A stretch of 64,000 nt of DNA from JAISDD01 sp031553935 (GCA_031553935.1 JAVBKS010000001.1:68510-132509); one strand, 5' to 3'; shown: positions 9,171-19,116, numbered from the stretch's first letter. Notes: generated by a model from the letters alone, not told the origin. Translations and numbers: made by a program.

Positions 9171-12170
9171 TTGATTTTACAATTAGCATTATTTTTTATA
9201 ACATTCCTATTTTTTGTTGGCGTAAGTTATTATACTTTTCTGCTATGGTTTGGTGACCGGTCGAATGGACAAACCAAAAGCCTGTTTTTGCTGGGGCTAA
9301 CCATATCCGGATGGCTCATAGGCAATGTGTTTTGTTTAATTTGCACTCCATCTTTTTTTCCGGTTGTTAATTCTTTCAAAACACTGTTCGTATGTATTAT
9401 TCCTTTTACTTTTCTTAACTTGGTCCTGCAAATTGTTTGTCCTACAATTACGAGATTTAAGGCATACAAGTATTTGCTCACTATTCCTCCACTTATTGAT
9501 GTGTTATTCTTGTTGACTAATCCTTTGCACTTTTATTACTTTACTTCTTATGATTACCCTCGGTTTGTGCTGGGGCCGTTTTTTTTCGCCCATGCAGCTC
9601 TTGCTTACTTAATATTACTAATCTCGCTGGTTCTCTTGTTTTCATTTATCGCCAAAAACTTCAACAAATTTGGCTTTCTATTGTTTCCCGGTTTGTTTGC
9701 TGCCTTTCCATTAGCTTTCAGTATTCTTTACACGGCCGGCATTATTAAGACCAATATAGATATTACCCCTTTAGGGTTTTCTATCGTTTTTATTTTCTTT
9801 ATGTTTTTTTCTAAGCGAGTCGGCCTGCTATCTATAAAGACTACTGCTTTTGCCAGCGTTTTTGCAAATCTGAGTGATTCATTATTAGTAGTAGATGGTA
9901 ATGGCTACTGTGTAGATGCGAACCCTGCATTTAGCAATAATTTTATTTTTTCCGAGCCACTTTTGGCAAAACCGTCTTTTCTTGAAGTCATAGATCTTAT
10001 GACACCCAATATCGAATTTAAAAGCCCTCAAGATCTCTTCGTGCGCTTGGCAGCTCCTGAAGAACCAATTAACAATGGTGAATTCACATATCTTTCTCCT
10101 AATGGCACCCTCAATCATTTTACGATCAATAAGACTTTTGTCTCCCCGCAAAAAGACAAGGGCTTTATCGTTTCTTTTACTAATGTGAACAATTACAGGA
10201 GTATGATTGATGAGATTAATTTTAAGAATGGTGAACTAATTGAATTAAAGGAGCTTGCCGAAACTGCTGCCCATGCCAGAAGCACTTTCCTAGCTAATAT
10301 GAGTCACGAGATTAGGACTCCTATGAACGCCATCATCGGTATGGATGAACTCTTACTGCGCACAGATTTAACCCAAGCTCAGCGCAGCTATGCCGAAAAT
10401 ATTAAGTCAGCTGCTAGTTCATTGTTGGTTATCATTAATGACGCTCTTGATTTTTCTAAAATCGATTCCGGAAAGCTTGAGTTAATGCCGATAGTTTATT
10501 CGCTAGATGAACTTCTAACCGATGTTATTAATGTCATTAATGTTCACTTAATTGGAAAGAAGATAATTTTCTTAGTAGAGACTGTAGCTGATTTTCCTAA
10601 TACACTCATTGGGGATGTTATCAGGGTTAGACAGATCCTCTTTAATCTGCTTTCCAATGCGGTTAAATTTACTGACAAAGGCTATATTAAACTGGGAGCT
10701 AATCATGAGCTGGTTTCCCCCACTGACATCAAGATAGTATTCACGGTTGAAGACACTGGAGTTGGTATACCTGAAGAAATGTTCCCGAATCTTTTTATGA
10801 CATATCAGCAGTTGGATTCCACAAGAAACAAGAATTTGGAAGGAACCGGACTCGGCCTAGCCATTGCCAAACATCTTGCCACCATGATGGGTGGAGATAT
10901 TGGTGTTAAGAGCAAAATTGGTCATGGATCGACTTTCACTGTAACTATTATTCAAGAATATAGACCTAACACAAGCCCAGATGAAATCCAAGCGTTTGCA
11001 TCCTGTCATGTTCTGCTGGCAGAATACAATCCTATTATTGCTGAATCAATCCTCCTCAATTTACATTCTCTGCGAATTAGAGCAACTGTTTGCAAATCTA
11101 ATAATGAACTGAATTTGCTACTCAGTGATAATAGTATCTCCCATCTTATCTGTAACCCTGCGTACTTAGAACATATTAGTGCAGCTGCAAATTTACATAT
11201 CCCCATAATAGTTATTGTTGATATTAATGATCCTATTGAAAATTCTAAGTCTAACGCTGCCTACTTATATAAACCAGTCACAGTTTCAAATTTACGCAAA
11301 GTGCTTTCTAAACCAACTAAAATGAATGCCAATGGCGATAACTTTGTTAGGCCTCACGAATTAAGCAGTAATAATAATATGTTGGTACTGGTAGTCGATG
11401 ATAATGCCATTAATCTTCAGGTTGCAATTGGTCTTCTTTCGGGATACGGTATTCGCGCTGTAGGTGCAGCCTCCGGCAAATCAGCTCTGGAATTAATCAT
11501 GAATAATAAATATGATTTGATTTTCATGGACCATATGATGCCGGAAATGGATGGCATTGAAGTTACGAAGATTATTAGGGAGCAAGCCGATAGTTATTAT
11601 AAAACTGTGCCCATTATTGCTCTGTCGGCAAATGCAGTTACCGGTATGCGCGACGCCTTCATTAATGCCGGTATGAATGACTTTATTAGCAAACCTATCG
11701 ATCAAACTAGCTTGTATCAAATTCTTTCTACATGGTTGCCTGCGCAGCGCTTTTCTAATAATAGGAGGAGTCCTGATCCGATGAAATATGAAGAAATTAG
11801 AAACCCGGCTAACTATGACGAATACATTGATCCCAGTGTTATCGAGCGTTTTTTTTCCGGAAAGCAAGCAAGTTATGTACGTATAGCCGAGCTGTTTATT
11901 AAATCTAATCAAAACGAGCTATCGAAATTGCAGGGCTTTTTGGACAGTTCCGATATCAACAATTTCACCATAGCAATTCACGGTCTGAAAAGTGCTTCAT
12001 CTAGCGCTGGAGCTTATAAACTCTCTCAAATGGCGAGCAGTTTAGAAAAACTTGGCCAAGCTAGTGCTCTTTCTGAAATTAAAACTGATTTCCCTGATTT
12101 TAAAACCCTATTTTCTAATTCCATTATCGCTTTATCAAGCTTCTTAGACTCCTTAAAAAACAAAGAATAA
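9171..12170 (+). CDS. Hybrid sensor histidine kinase (7TM-PAS-HisKA-HATPase-REC-REC-HPt)
   Basis: The 999-residue protein starts at TTG after GAGGTAA. Residues 1-215 hold about seven membrane helices (7TM sensor type); a PAS-like domain follows (about 228-345). HisKA contains MSHEIRTPMN with phospho-acceptor His379; the HATPase domain shows N-box NLLSNAVKF, DTGVGIP and GTGLGLAI. Two receivers follow. The first (about 612-712) is degenerate: the acidic pair is EY at 618-619 and Asn662 stands where the phospho-Asp should be, though KP (701-702) is kept. The second (about 738-855) is intact, with VVDDN, Asp787 and KP at 841-842. A C-terminal HPt domain has His937 in AIHGLKSASSSAG. The output regulator is not encoded next to it. 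Its divergent position makes the exopolysaccharide-like cluster a possible target (inference). Confidence 0.9.
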   Translation: MILQLALFFITFLFFVGVSYYTFLLWFGDRSNGQTKSLFLLGLTISGWLIGNVFCLICTPSFFPVVNSFKTLFVCIIPFTFLNLVLQIVCPTITRFKAYKYLLTIPPLIDVLFLLTNPLHFYYFTSYDYPRFVLGPFFFAHAALAYLILLISLVLLFSFIAKNFNKFGFLLFPGLFAAFPLAFSILYTAGIIKTNIDITPLGFSIVFIFFMFFSKRVGLLSIKTTAFASVFANLSDSLLVVDGNGYCVDANPAFSNNFIFSEPLLAKPSFLEVIDLMTPNIEFKSPQDLFVRLAAPEEPINNGEFTYLSPNGTLNHFTINKTFVSPQKDKGFIVSFTNVNNYRSMIDEINFKNGELIELKELAETAAHARSTFLANMSHEIRTPMNAIIGMDELLLRTDLTQAQRSYAENIKSAASSLLVIINDALDFSKIDSGKLELMPIVYSLDELLTDVINVINVHLIGKKIIFLVETVADFPNTLIGDVIRVRQILFNLLSNAVKFTDKGYIKLGANHELVSPTDIKIVFTVEDTGVGIPEEMFPNLFMTYQQLDSTRNKNLEGTGLGLAIAKHLATMMGGDIGVKSKIGHGSTFTVTIIQEYRPNTSPDEIQAFASCHVLLAEYNPIIAESILLNLHSLRIRATVCKSNNELNLLLSDNSISHLICNPAYLEHISAAANLHIPIIVIVDINDPIENSKSNAAYLYKPVTVSNLRKVLSKPTKMNANGDNFVRPHELSSNNNMLVLVVDDNAINLQVAIGLLSGYGIRAVGAASGKSALELIMNNKYDLIFMDHMMPEMDGIEVTKIIREQADSYYKTVPIIALSANAVTGMRDAFINAGMNDFISKPIDQTSLYQILSTWLPAQRFSNNRRSPDPMKYEEIRNPANYDEYIDPSVIERFFSGKQASYVRIAELFIKSNQNELSKLQGFLDSSDINNFTIAIHGLKSASSSAGAYKLSQMASSLEKLGQASALSEIKTDFPDFKTLFSNSIIALSSFLDSLKNKE

Positions 12171-12284
12171 TTTGCAAGCAGAAATTCTTAACCTCTGCGC
12201 TTGCTGCTACAATCATGCAGGCAAACTTTAATTACCAATACCCGATGTATCATACCTAATAATTCCCAAGGAGGAACAGCTAAC

Positions 12285-12620
12285 ATGAACCCCAATATGG
12301 TTACAACTAGTGCCACTCTTTGTGGTTATATCATAACCGAAAACCTCGGCGTTGTTCACGGGCTAACCGTTAATACCCGAGAAATTATGAGTGATATTGG
12401 CGCCGGCCACAAAATACTAGCTGGAGGGCAAATTGAAGCCTATATCGAACTCTGCGAGCTTTCCCGGCAAGAAGCTTATGATTCCTTATGTCATAAGGCC
12501 CAAGCTAGAGGCGCAAACGCAGTTGTAGGTTTGCGTTACACTTCACATGAGATCATCAGTGGTATTACTGGAATCTTGGCTTATGGAACTGCTGTTAGAG
12601 TTTCTAAGGATGATTATTAA
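12285..12620 (+). CDS. YbjQ/UPF0145 family protein
   Basis: The 111-residue protein starts at the ATG at 12285, which follows AAGGAGGAACAGCTAAC; an upstream in-frame codon at 12201 lacks a ribosome site. Motifs match the YbjQ family (heavy-metal-binding domain family, UPF0145): an N-terminal TTSATLCGYIITENLGVVHG segment, EAYDSLCHKAQARGANAVVG and a final ILAYGTAVRV. Members form small pentameric beta-rich rings; their function is not established. It lies between the hybrid kinase and a chemoreceptor on the same strand, but promoters of its own were not identified. Confidence 0.85.
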   Translation: MNPNMVTTSATLCGYIITENLGVVHGLTVNTREIMSDIGAGHKILAGGQIEAYIELCELSRQEAYDSLCHKAQARGANAVVGLRYTSHEIISGITGILAYGTAVRVSKDDY

Positions 12621-12770
12621 TACTAATCAATTTTGCAAAAAAACTTTACTATCATTCAATTATTATTCATAACCTTTCATCAGCATCAATTATGCATTAT
12701 TAAGCAATCAACTTTTTTGTCTGATTTTCGATATTTAACTAAATCGAAAGTTAATTGGAGGAAAAGTCGT

Positions 12771-14486
12771 TTGGTTAATATGAAATTATTCACTAAAATG
12801 ATGTTGCTGACGCTCATATTTGTTGTCGGGTTGTCAGCGGTTGGATTGGAAGGAATCCTAAGTATTAATGATGGTGATGCTGCTCTAAAAGAAATGTTTA
12901 ATGAACGCTTGCTAAAAGGCGAGCACATTGACAATCTGCGCGCAAATGCTAGAGCGAATGAAGCTAATCTGTGGCGTTATATACATTATTATAATGAATA
13001 TAACACTAAGCAAGAGATCACTGCTGACATGAATAAAAGAGTAAAAGATATGGAGAATAGTTTAAGCGAGCTCAGAAAGTACCATTATAGCCCCGAAGGA
13101 CAAAACTATCTTGATCAATTCGAGAAAAAGTGGACAGAATTCCGCAGTACGCGAAGCAAAATAATGACCGAGATTGATACCGGAAACTTGGCTGTAGCCA
13201 TGACAATTCTCGAGCAGAATAAGAATACCCAAGATTCCTATCAGAATGATCTGCGTGAGCTGTCCAAGCTGAATGCTAACATGGCTGCCAATTTGTACGA
13301 AAATGTTGTTAAGGATAGCAGTGATTCCCGTACTTTTTTGGGCACTGTTCTTTTCCTCGTAATCCTAGTCGTGAGCGGTTTCTCCTTTTTTATCGTCCGT
13401 TCGATTACTTCACAAATCAAAGAAATTCAATTCTTATTTAATACGCTCGAAAAAGGAGATTTTTCTATTGAAGTCCCCGCTTTCCGCCAAGCACAGCGGG
13501 AAGAATTCGGCGAACTGGCTCGCAGTGCACAAATGATGATGAATTCAATAAGAACTGCATTAAGTGAGGCTCGCGAAAACGCTATTGGGGCCATGCAATC
13601 AGTTCGAAATGTAAGTACAGAGGTTGAGTTTTTAAATGGCGAAATCCAAGATATTTCTGCGACTACGGAAGAACTCTCGGCCGCTATGGAGGAAACTGCT
13701 GCTTCAAGTGAGCAAATGAGTGCCACTATGAGCGAAATCGAAAGCTCGATCAAGACCATAACCACACAAGCCGAAAATGCTTCCGAATCTGCTCATGCCA
13801 TTAATGTTAGGGCTGTGCAGATTAAGGAAAACTTCAATGAATCAATGATGACTATCAATCAGTCCTTTGAAGAAACCAGTGTACGTTTGGAATCCGCTTT
13901 GGAAGAATCAAAATCAGTTGAGCAGATTACAAGCCTTTCCGATACTATTTTAGCGATAGCATCGCAGACTAATTTATTGGCATTAAACGCAGCAATTGAG
14001 GCGGCGCGAGCAGGTGAAGCCGGTAAAGGGTTTGCGGTAGTGGCGGAAGAAATTCGCAAACTTGCTGAGGATTCAAGGGCAACAGTTGAGCAGATTCAAC
14101 ACATTATCGGGGTGGTAAAAACATCGGTCCAAAGCTTGACGGTTAACTCTAACCATCTACTAGAATTAATGTCAAAGGATGTTATCGATGATTATAAGAA
14201 CATGGTAAATGTCATGGAACAATACAATTCCGATGCCGATTTTATTAATAATTTAGCTACTTCATTTACTGATGCCGCAGAAAATATTCTGGAATCAATT
14301 AGAAATACTGCAATAGCAGTAGATGAAATTGCCCATGCTACTGACGAAGGATCTCGCGGGGTAAACGATATTGTAATGAAAGTTCAGCTGATGTTAGGCA
14401 GATCATTCTCGATTAATAAGCAAACAACTTCAGTCGGTGATAATAGCCAATCCCTAGTTGAGCAATTGTCGCATTTCAAAGTCTAG
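12771..14486 (+). CDS. Methyl-accepting chemotaxis protein
   Basis: The preferred start is the TTG at 12771, nine bases after GGAGG (12757-12761); the ATG at 12780 is the alternative, giving 568 rather than 571 residues. The product has an N-terminal membrane helix, an extracytoplasmic helical sensor of the 4HB type, a second membrane helix (about residues 190-212), a HAMP linker and a cytoplasmic coiled-coil signalling domain. The hairpin tip is the highly conserved SQTNLLALNAAIEAARAGE, which docks CheA/CheW. The ligand is unknown. No che genes are in the window. A strong terminator follows, so it ends the local transcription unit. Confidence 0.93.
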   Translation: MVNMKLFTKMMLLTLIFVVGLSAVGLEGILSINDGDAALKEMFNERLLKGEHIDNLRANARANEANLWRYIHYYNEYNTKQEITADMNKRVKDMENSLSELRKYHYSPEGQNYLDQFEKKWTEFRSTRSKIMTEIDTGNLAVAMTILEQNKNTQDSYQNDLRELSKLNANMAANLYENVVKDSSDSRTFLGTVLFLVILVVSGFSFFIVRSITSQIKEIQFLFNTLEKGDFSIEVPAFRQAQREEFGELARSAQMMMNSIRTALSEARENAIGAMQSVRNVSTEVEFLNGEIQDISATTEELSAAMEETAASSEQMSATMSEIESSIKTITTQAENASESAHAINVRAVQIKENFNESMMTINQSFEETSVRLESALEESKSVEQITSLSDTILAIASQTNLLALNAAIEAARAGEAGKGFAVVAEEIRKLAEDSRATVEQIQHIIGVVKTSVQSLTVNSNHLLELMSKDVIDDYKNMVNVMEQYNSDADFINNLATSFTDAAENILESIRNTAIAVDEIAHATDEGSRGVNDIVMKVQLMLGRSFSINKQTTSVGDNSQSLVEQLSHFKV

Positions 14487-14501
14487 ATTCGATTTGTTCA
14501 A

Positions 14502-14536
14502 AGCCTTCTAAGTTAAATTAGCTTAGAAGGCTTTTT
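14502..14536 (+). terminator. Rho-independent terminator after the chemoreceptor gene
   Basis: AGCCTTCTAAG and CTTAGAAGGCT make a perfect 11-bp stem with a 9-base loop, followed directly by TTTTT. Confidence 0.85.
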
Positions 14537-14665
14537 GGTGAATAATTTGTTTAGATTTATGGCATTATACTCTGCAAGCGAAATAGTGATTTTAAATAAA
14601 ATGCTTGTATTTGTGCTTGAGCTTATATATCATCATTTTTATAAAATATTTTACGAGGACATAAT

Positions 14666-15973
14666 GTGTATAGAATTCCGGTTATCAAGATCATTGCTGT
14701 CTTTTGTTTAACTTTGTTTTTCCAGTTAGTATTAACTTCAGTTGAGCCTCAAGTATCCAGGCAAATCTCCTTGGCTCAGGTTTCTTTCAGTGTTAATATG
14801 ACTTCTTGCTTAAGTGACGGTTCAGTTTATGAACCTGATGGTGGTCAAATAAGTAAACCGATTGACAAAATTAAGCTGTATCTAAATAATTCCCCTTTTT
14901 ATTTAAACAAGCCAATATTTTTTTGGCATGGAAGATATTATATTGCCGAGCTGGATTGCCCAATTTTTGAGCTGCCTGTTCAAGCGGAAGCTTCCGATCC
15001 CGTTAAGGCCCTCATTATCAATAATTTAACCTATTTCTCATTATTCGATATCTGCGAACGTTTAGGCTATGTGACCGATTGGAATTATGACACCAAAACT
15101 ATTAGTCTTTTTTCAAGCCCGCCAAAGTCTGAGAAGTATGATAAGGTATCATCATTTATGCCCGCTTTACTTCGTTTCGAAGATGTTGCCGCATCCGATG
15201 TGAAATTGATCCCGCCAGATTGTTTGCTTAAGCACCGAATTGTCTACGATTATTTGTACCAAGCAGACATTCCCTTTGCAATTTCATGGGTACCTCGTTA
15301 TATCAATCCAGCACTTAATATCGATAATGATCTCGCGCATGACTATAGTATGTACAATTCTGAGTTCATATTTACTATGGATTACGCTTTAATACGTGGC
15401 GGGCAATTAGGCTTGCATGGTTATACCCATCAGTATGGTATGGAAAAAAGTTTAGAGGGCACAGAGTTTAGCAGTACTGTAAATAACACTGAATATGATA
15501 CTCGGTCCCGAATCGAGCTGGCCATTGCACGCGCCAATTATTTAGACTGGGAATACTGCTTTTTCGAATTTCCCCATTATAGCGCTTCCCTAGAGCAGTA
15601 CCATATTGCAGAAGATTACTTTTCCATAATATATCAGAATTATTATGAAGAACCTAAATACAATGCAAATATTTTGGTAGTCAAATCAGAGTCCCACCCA
15701 GTTTTTTATATTCCAACCTCACTTGGTTATATAAGCAGCGATTATCCTTTGGAAAAAATGTTAAATAGTATTAATAACCTCAATCGCTTCTTTTTTGCCA
15801 GCTTATTCTTGCACATGAATTATGAGCTGCCCTTTGTCAATATCCAACGTTCTAATCTGGGACCTCCGACCGCTGATTATTACAAAAACTCTCCCCTGCA
15901 TGAAATAATTTCAGCCTTGGAGGAAAAAGGCCGTTCTTTCGTTACTTTGGAATCTTTGAAAGAACCAATATAA
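14666..15973 (+). CDS. DUF2334 polysaccharide deacetylase-like protein, exported
   Basis: The 435-residue protein starts at GTG (14666) after ACGAGGACATA. It has an N-terminal signal or anchor helix (residues about 7-24). A copper-amine-oxidase-like or linker region (about 60-150) includes FELPVQ and a Tyr/Trp-rich stretch. The DUF2334 domain then begins with ALLRFEDVAASD, where RFEDV takes the place of the NodB TFDDG motif, and continues with PFAISWVPRYINP and QLGLHGYTHQYG, which supplies the two His residues of the metal site. DUF2334 proteins are thought to be CE4-related hydrolases; substrates are unknown. It follows the chemoreceptor terminator and so has its own promoter. It could act on the same surface polymer as the deacetylase at the left edge (inference). 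Confidence 0.8.
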   Translation: MYRIPVIKIIAVFCLTLFFQLVLTSVEPQVSRQISLAQVSFSVNMTSCLSDGSVYEPDGGQISKPIDKIKLYLNNSPFYLNKPIFFWHGRYYIAELDCPIFELPVQAEASDPVKALIINNLTYFSLFDICERLGYVTDWNYDTKTISLFSSPPKSEKYDKVSSFMPALLRFEDVAASDVKLIPPDCLLKHRIVYDYLYQADIPFAISWVPRYINPALNIDNDLAHDYSMYNSEFIFTMDYALIRGGQLGLHGYTHQYGMEKSLEGTEFSSTVNNTEYDTRSRIELAIARANYLDWEYCFFEFPHYSASLEQYHIAEDYFSIIYQNYYEEPKYNANILVVKSESHPVFYIPTSLGYISSDYPLEKMLNSINNLNRFFFASLFLHMNYELPFVNIQRSNLGPPTADYYKNSPLHEIISALEEKGRSFVTLESLKEPI

Positions 15974-16031
15974 GCGCTGCCAGTATTTTTGCCCCTTATT
16001 CTCTTTTTTAGATGTAACCAGTTTCATCTTT

Positions 16032-16979
16032 TTAATACTTGAGTTCGAATAGTTCAACCTCTTTATAATAGTAGCTGATTATGTCTTTATAGCTATTTCC
16101 TTTCTTAGCTAACCCCTGGGCGCCATATTGGCACATTCCTACCCCATGTCCATAGCCTCGGCTTTCAATGTCAATTCCATTTTTATTGGGCGCAATTTTT
16201 AGCCAGACAGATGGAAGATTCAATAATTTCCTGAATTTCTCTCCACTATATTTCTGATCTTCAATACTTAAGCTCTTGATCCTGCCACTGTCCGTAGTCG
16301 CAAGCACAGATATGGCAATTTTGTCATCATTTACATTTAATCCTGCTCGCATTTGTTTCCAGGAGAGCTGTTCCTGTTTCCTATAATAACTAGATGCTTT
16401 GCAGTTCTCGCATTTTACACTTACAAGATATGGTATTTTGCCGCCCCATATCTCTTCAGCACTTTCAGTTCTGCCTCCGCAAGTCGAATGGTAAAGTGCA
16501 TCTATAGGCTCACCATCGTATGTGATAATTATTCCGCGGGTAGATTGAACTGCTTCAGATATCTTGGCTAGTAAAGCTGCAGTTTCATGGGGATGTCTTT
16601 GCTTGAAAGTTTCTTGGTCAATATATGCTTGGCAGTTGTTGGGGTTATCGGTCAAATCAGCATTCATTGGGTATGCTTGTTGGTTTATCAGCTTGCGTAT
16701 GGCATATGTTCTAGCGCAAATGGCTTGGGCCTTTAAGGCTTGTGCTTCAAATGAAGCCGGCATTTCAGCTGCAACGCAGCCAATTAAGTAGTCTTCCAGG
16801 CTTATTTGTACTGTTTCTTGCTTTTCGGTTAAATATAGCTTTACCTCTGGCTCTTTTACGAATTCTTCTTTGCTTGAATTTAAGTAACAAAAGACAAGTA
16901 TAATAGCTATTGCCAACAAAATGAATGCTATAAGCCTGGCATAATCAGTTCGAAATTTCCTGTTCATATAATATCTCAT
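16032..16979 (-). CDS. spoIID: Stage II sporulation protein D, lytic transglycosylase
   Basis: The 315-residue protein has an N-terminal membrane helix (about 16-33) followed by the SpoIID/LytB domain. The catalytic Glu region reads GCVAAEMPASFEAQALKAQA, and the conserved C-terminal signature SRGYGHGVGMCQYGAQGLA is intact. SpoIID cleaves glycan strands after stem-peptide removal and drives engulfment of the forespore. It follows murA on the same strand by 37 bases, the same ywmB-murA-spoIID order as in Bacillus subtilis. The start may instead be the Met four residues in. The usual downstream spoIIQ gene is absent here; a plus-strand DUF2334 gene converges on it. This gene is the clearest marker of an endospore former in the window. 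Confidence 0.92.
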   Translation of the reverse strand: MRYYMNRKFRTDYARLIAFILLAIAIILVFCYLNSSKEEFVKEPEVKLYLTEKQETVQISLEDYLIGCVAAEMPASFEAQALKAQAICARTYAIRKLINQQAYPMNADLTDNPNNCQAYIDQETFKQRHPHETAALLAKISEAVQSTRGIIITYDGEPIDALYHSTCGGRTESAEEIWGGKIPYLVSVKCENCKASSYYRKQEQLSWKQMRAGLNVNDDKIAISVLATTDSGRIKSLSIEDQKYSGEKFRKLLNLPSVWLKIAPNKNGIDIESRGYGHGVGMCQYGAQGLAKKGNSYKDIISYYYKEVELFELKY

Positions 16980-17016
16980 AAATAATTATATGAATATACA
17001 CTCTATTAATTCGTAT

Positions 17017-18258
17017 TTATATTCTCTTAATCCCAGCTCCTAATTCATTCATCTTATTAACAATATTTTCGTAGCCCCGGTCAATATGCTCGCACTCATG
17101 AATTATACTCTTGCCTTTAGCAGTTAAGGATGCAATCAATAAGGCCGCTCCGGCTCTTAAATCAGTAGCCATGACATTAGCACCTGTAAATTCTGAATTC
17201 CCTTTAATAATTGCTGTACGGCCTTCGATTTTAATATCTGCCCCCATGCGCATTAATTCCTGCACATGAAGAAAACGGTTTTCGAATACCGATTCGGTTA
17301 AGATACTGCTGCCTTTGCCTTGGCTTAAATAAGACATAAACTGAGCCTGCATATCTGTAGGAAAGCCAGGATAGGGCATGGTTTTTATATATATTGGTTT
17401 TATTTCTTGGTTGCGGGTAACTCTAATTTCTTGTTCGCATTCCTCAACGACAGCTCCTGATTCAATTAACTTAGCGCTTATAGCTTTCATATGATCAGGT
17501 ATCACATTATTGATACTCACATCGCCTTGGGTAGCAGCTGCAGCTACCATGTAAGTTCCTGCTTCAATCCTGTCAGGTATCGGTGTGTATTCTACGGCTC
17601 TTAGTTTTTTTACCCCTTTGATTTTAATGATATTGGTTCCGGCACCAGTTATTTTGCCGCCCATTTTGTTTATGAAATTAGCAAGATCAACTATTTCTGG
17701 CTCTAAGGCAGCATTCTCAATGTAAGTTTCGCCTTCGGCGGCAGTAGCTGCCATTATAATATTTTCCGTAGCGCCAACGCTTGGATAATCTAGATAAATA
17801 TGATTGCCGAACAATTTTTTTGCTTTGGCTACAACATCGCCTTGATTATAATTTATCTCAGCTCCCAATGCAGACAGCCCTTTTAAGTGCAAATCAATAG
17901 GCCTTGTTCCGATAGCACACCCACCAGGCAGTGCTATTCTGGCAACACCCAGTTTAGCCAGCAAAGGCCCCATAAGTAAAAAAGAGGCTCTGATTTGTTT
18001 CACTAATTCGTATTGCGGCCTTTCATTGGTAATGTCCCCCGCGATAATTAAACTGTCATCTACTTTGGTCACGCTATTTCCTAAATCTTTCAATAGCTCT
18101 GCAATAATAGTTACATCACTAATTTCTGGTGTTCTCTTTATAGTTATTATTTCATTATTTAATATTGATGCCGCTAATATCGGTAATATTGCGTTTTTGG
18201 CTGTGCTTACCGTAACTTTGCCTCGCAGCCTTTTTTTCCCGGTCACTGCGATTTCCAA
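17017..18258 (-). CDS. murA: UDP-N-acetylglucosamine 1-carboxyvinyltransferase
   Basis: The 413-residue protein matches MurA across its length, with inside-out alpha/beta repeats. It transfers enolpyruvate from PEP to UDP-GlcNAc, the first committed step of peptidoglycan synthesis, in the cytoplasm. Visible signatures are the N-terminal KNAILPILAASIL, the catalytic Cys in GGCAIGTRPIDLHLKG (fosfomycin target, so a sensitive-type Cys is present), and the C-terminal TDLRAGAALLIASL. It begins right after ywmB (18 bases) and precedes spoIID, the arrangement of the sporulation-linked murAA copy in bacilli. Its start follows GGGGGGAAGG. Confidence 0.97.
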   Translation of the reverse strand: MEIAVTGKKRLRGKVTVSTAKNAILPILAASILNNEIITIKRTPEISDVTIIAELLKDLGNSVTKVDDSLIIAGDITNERPQYELVKQIRASFLLMGPLLAKLGVARIALPGGCAIGTRPIDLHLKGLSALGAEINYNQGDVVAKAKKLFGNHIYLDYPSVGATENIIMAATAAEGETYIENAALEPEIVDLANFINKMGGKITGAGTNIIKIKGVKKLRAVEYTPIPDRIEAGTYMVAAAATQGDVSINNVIPDHMKAISAKLIESGAVVEECEQEIRVTRNQEIKPIYIKTMPYPGFPTDMQAQFMSYLSQGKGSSILTESVFENRFLHVQELMRMGADIKIEGRTAIIKGNSEFTGANVMATDLRAGAALLIASLTAKGKSIIHECEHIDRGYENIVNKMNELGAGIKRI

Positions 18259-18276
18259 TATCCTTCCCCCCTTAGA

Positions 18277-18984
18277 TTAGTAATCGGATAAAATAAATGG
18301 TATCCCTAGCATGACTATAAATTTGTTTTTATTTTCGTTCGATTTTATTGCAATTTGCATTTGAGTGTTTTTATTTAAACTTACACTTCTGCAAGTTGCA
18401 CTTAAAAATGAATTCTCTTTGAAAACCGCAATCGGATCAGCCTGTAAATTGTTTGCGAAGACATTAAAAATTGTATCGCGTGATTTGTCAGTCAGTACAG
18501 TATTGTCAGATCCTGAATACTGTAGATTTGTTTTCCAATCAAAATTTTCATTGCTTATTAGGTGTTCAATATTCTTTTCAATGGCATGCAAATCCGCATC
18601 CGCTTTAGAAATAATATTGATATGTATTAAAGCTTCATCCGGTCCATTTTGGTTCAGCTTTATCGTGTAGTTAACCTGATCAGTAGAAATGCTTGCCAAT
18701 ATTTGGTTTTCAGCTTCAACTATACTTTCAGGTACTATGTATATTTGCAGTGCGTTACAAATAAAATCCAGATTATTTTCAAACTCTAACCTTAAATCAG
18801 TTTTCAGTCTTATTTTGGCCCAGCAATCAAATCTACATTCGAGTGAATTTACTCCAATTGCTGCGAAAGCTAGTTTATATGGTGATGAATTATAACTTGC
18901 ATAACCTTTTGCATGTTTTGCCATTGTTAACCCAATTGAACACATTAATACAAAAGCGGCAATGTAGATCACTATTTTACGCAT
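18277..18984 (-). CDS. YwmB-family (TATA-box-binding-like fold) exported protein
   Basis: The 235-residue protein has an N-terminal signal helix (residues about 4-20) and a two-lobed body of mixed alpha/beta segments, for example LKTDLRLEFENNLDFI and a C-terminal NENKNKFIVMLGIP. Length, signal and position just upstream of murA match YwmB (DUF1779) of bacilli and clostridia. The function is unknown; the conserved ywmB-murA-spoIID linkage suggests a cell-envelope role during sporulation. The assignment leans on gene order as well as on sequence. Confidence 0.75.
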   Translation of the reverse strand: MRKIVIYIAAFVLMCSIGLTMAKHAKGYASYNSSPYKLAFAAIGVNSLECRFDCWAKIRLKTDLRLEFENNLDFICNALQIYIVPESIVEAENQILASISTDQVNYTIKLNQNGPDEALIHINIISKADADLHAIEKNIEHLISNENFDWKTNLQYSGSDNTVLTDKSRDTIFNVFANNLQADPIAVFKENSFLSATCRSVSLNKNTQMQIAIKSNENKNKFIVMLGIPFILSDY

Positions 18985-19060
18985 TTTTCTCTCTCCTTAA
19001 ATTTATATAGCTGATTTTTGCCGCTTCTAATAATATTTATCCTTAATTAATAAAATTTTG

Positions 19061-19089
19061 CGCAAAAAAAGCGACTTTCTTGCAGTCGC
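19061..19089 (-). terminator. Terminator closing the ATP synthase transcription unit
   Basis: On the minus strand GCGACT ... AGTCGC forms a 6-bp stem with a 7-base loop and is followed by TTTTTTT. It lies 28 bases after the stop of the small membrane-protein gene and before ywmB. Confidence 0.75.
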
Positions 19090-19116
19090 CGGAAATGTAT
19101 TTATGTATTATGTATT

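Noticed and set aside
12173..12206. Imperfect inverted repeat after the kinase gene (GCAAGCAGA / TCTGCGCTTGC)
   Set aside because: It has one bulged base and no T-run; it may be chance or a weak mRNA-end element.
15974..16031. Possible terminator between the DUF2334 and spoIID genes
   Set aside because: The GATG/CATC stem is only about five base pairs; the following T-run alone is not enough.
18365..18670. Plus-strand open frames over ywmB
   Set aside because: They are antisense shadows of a gene with clear context and no ribosome sites of their own.
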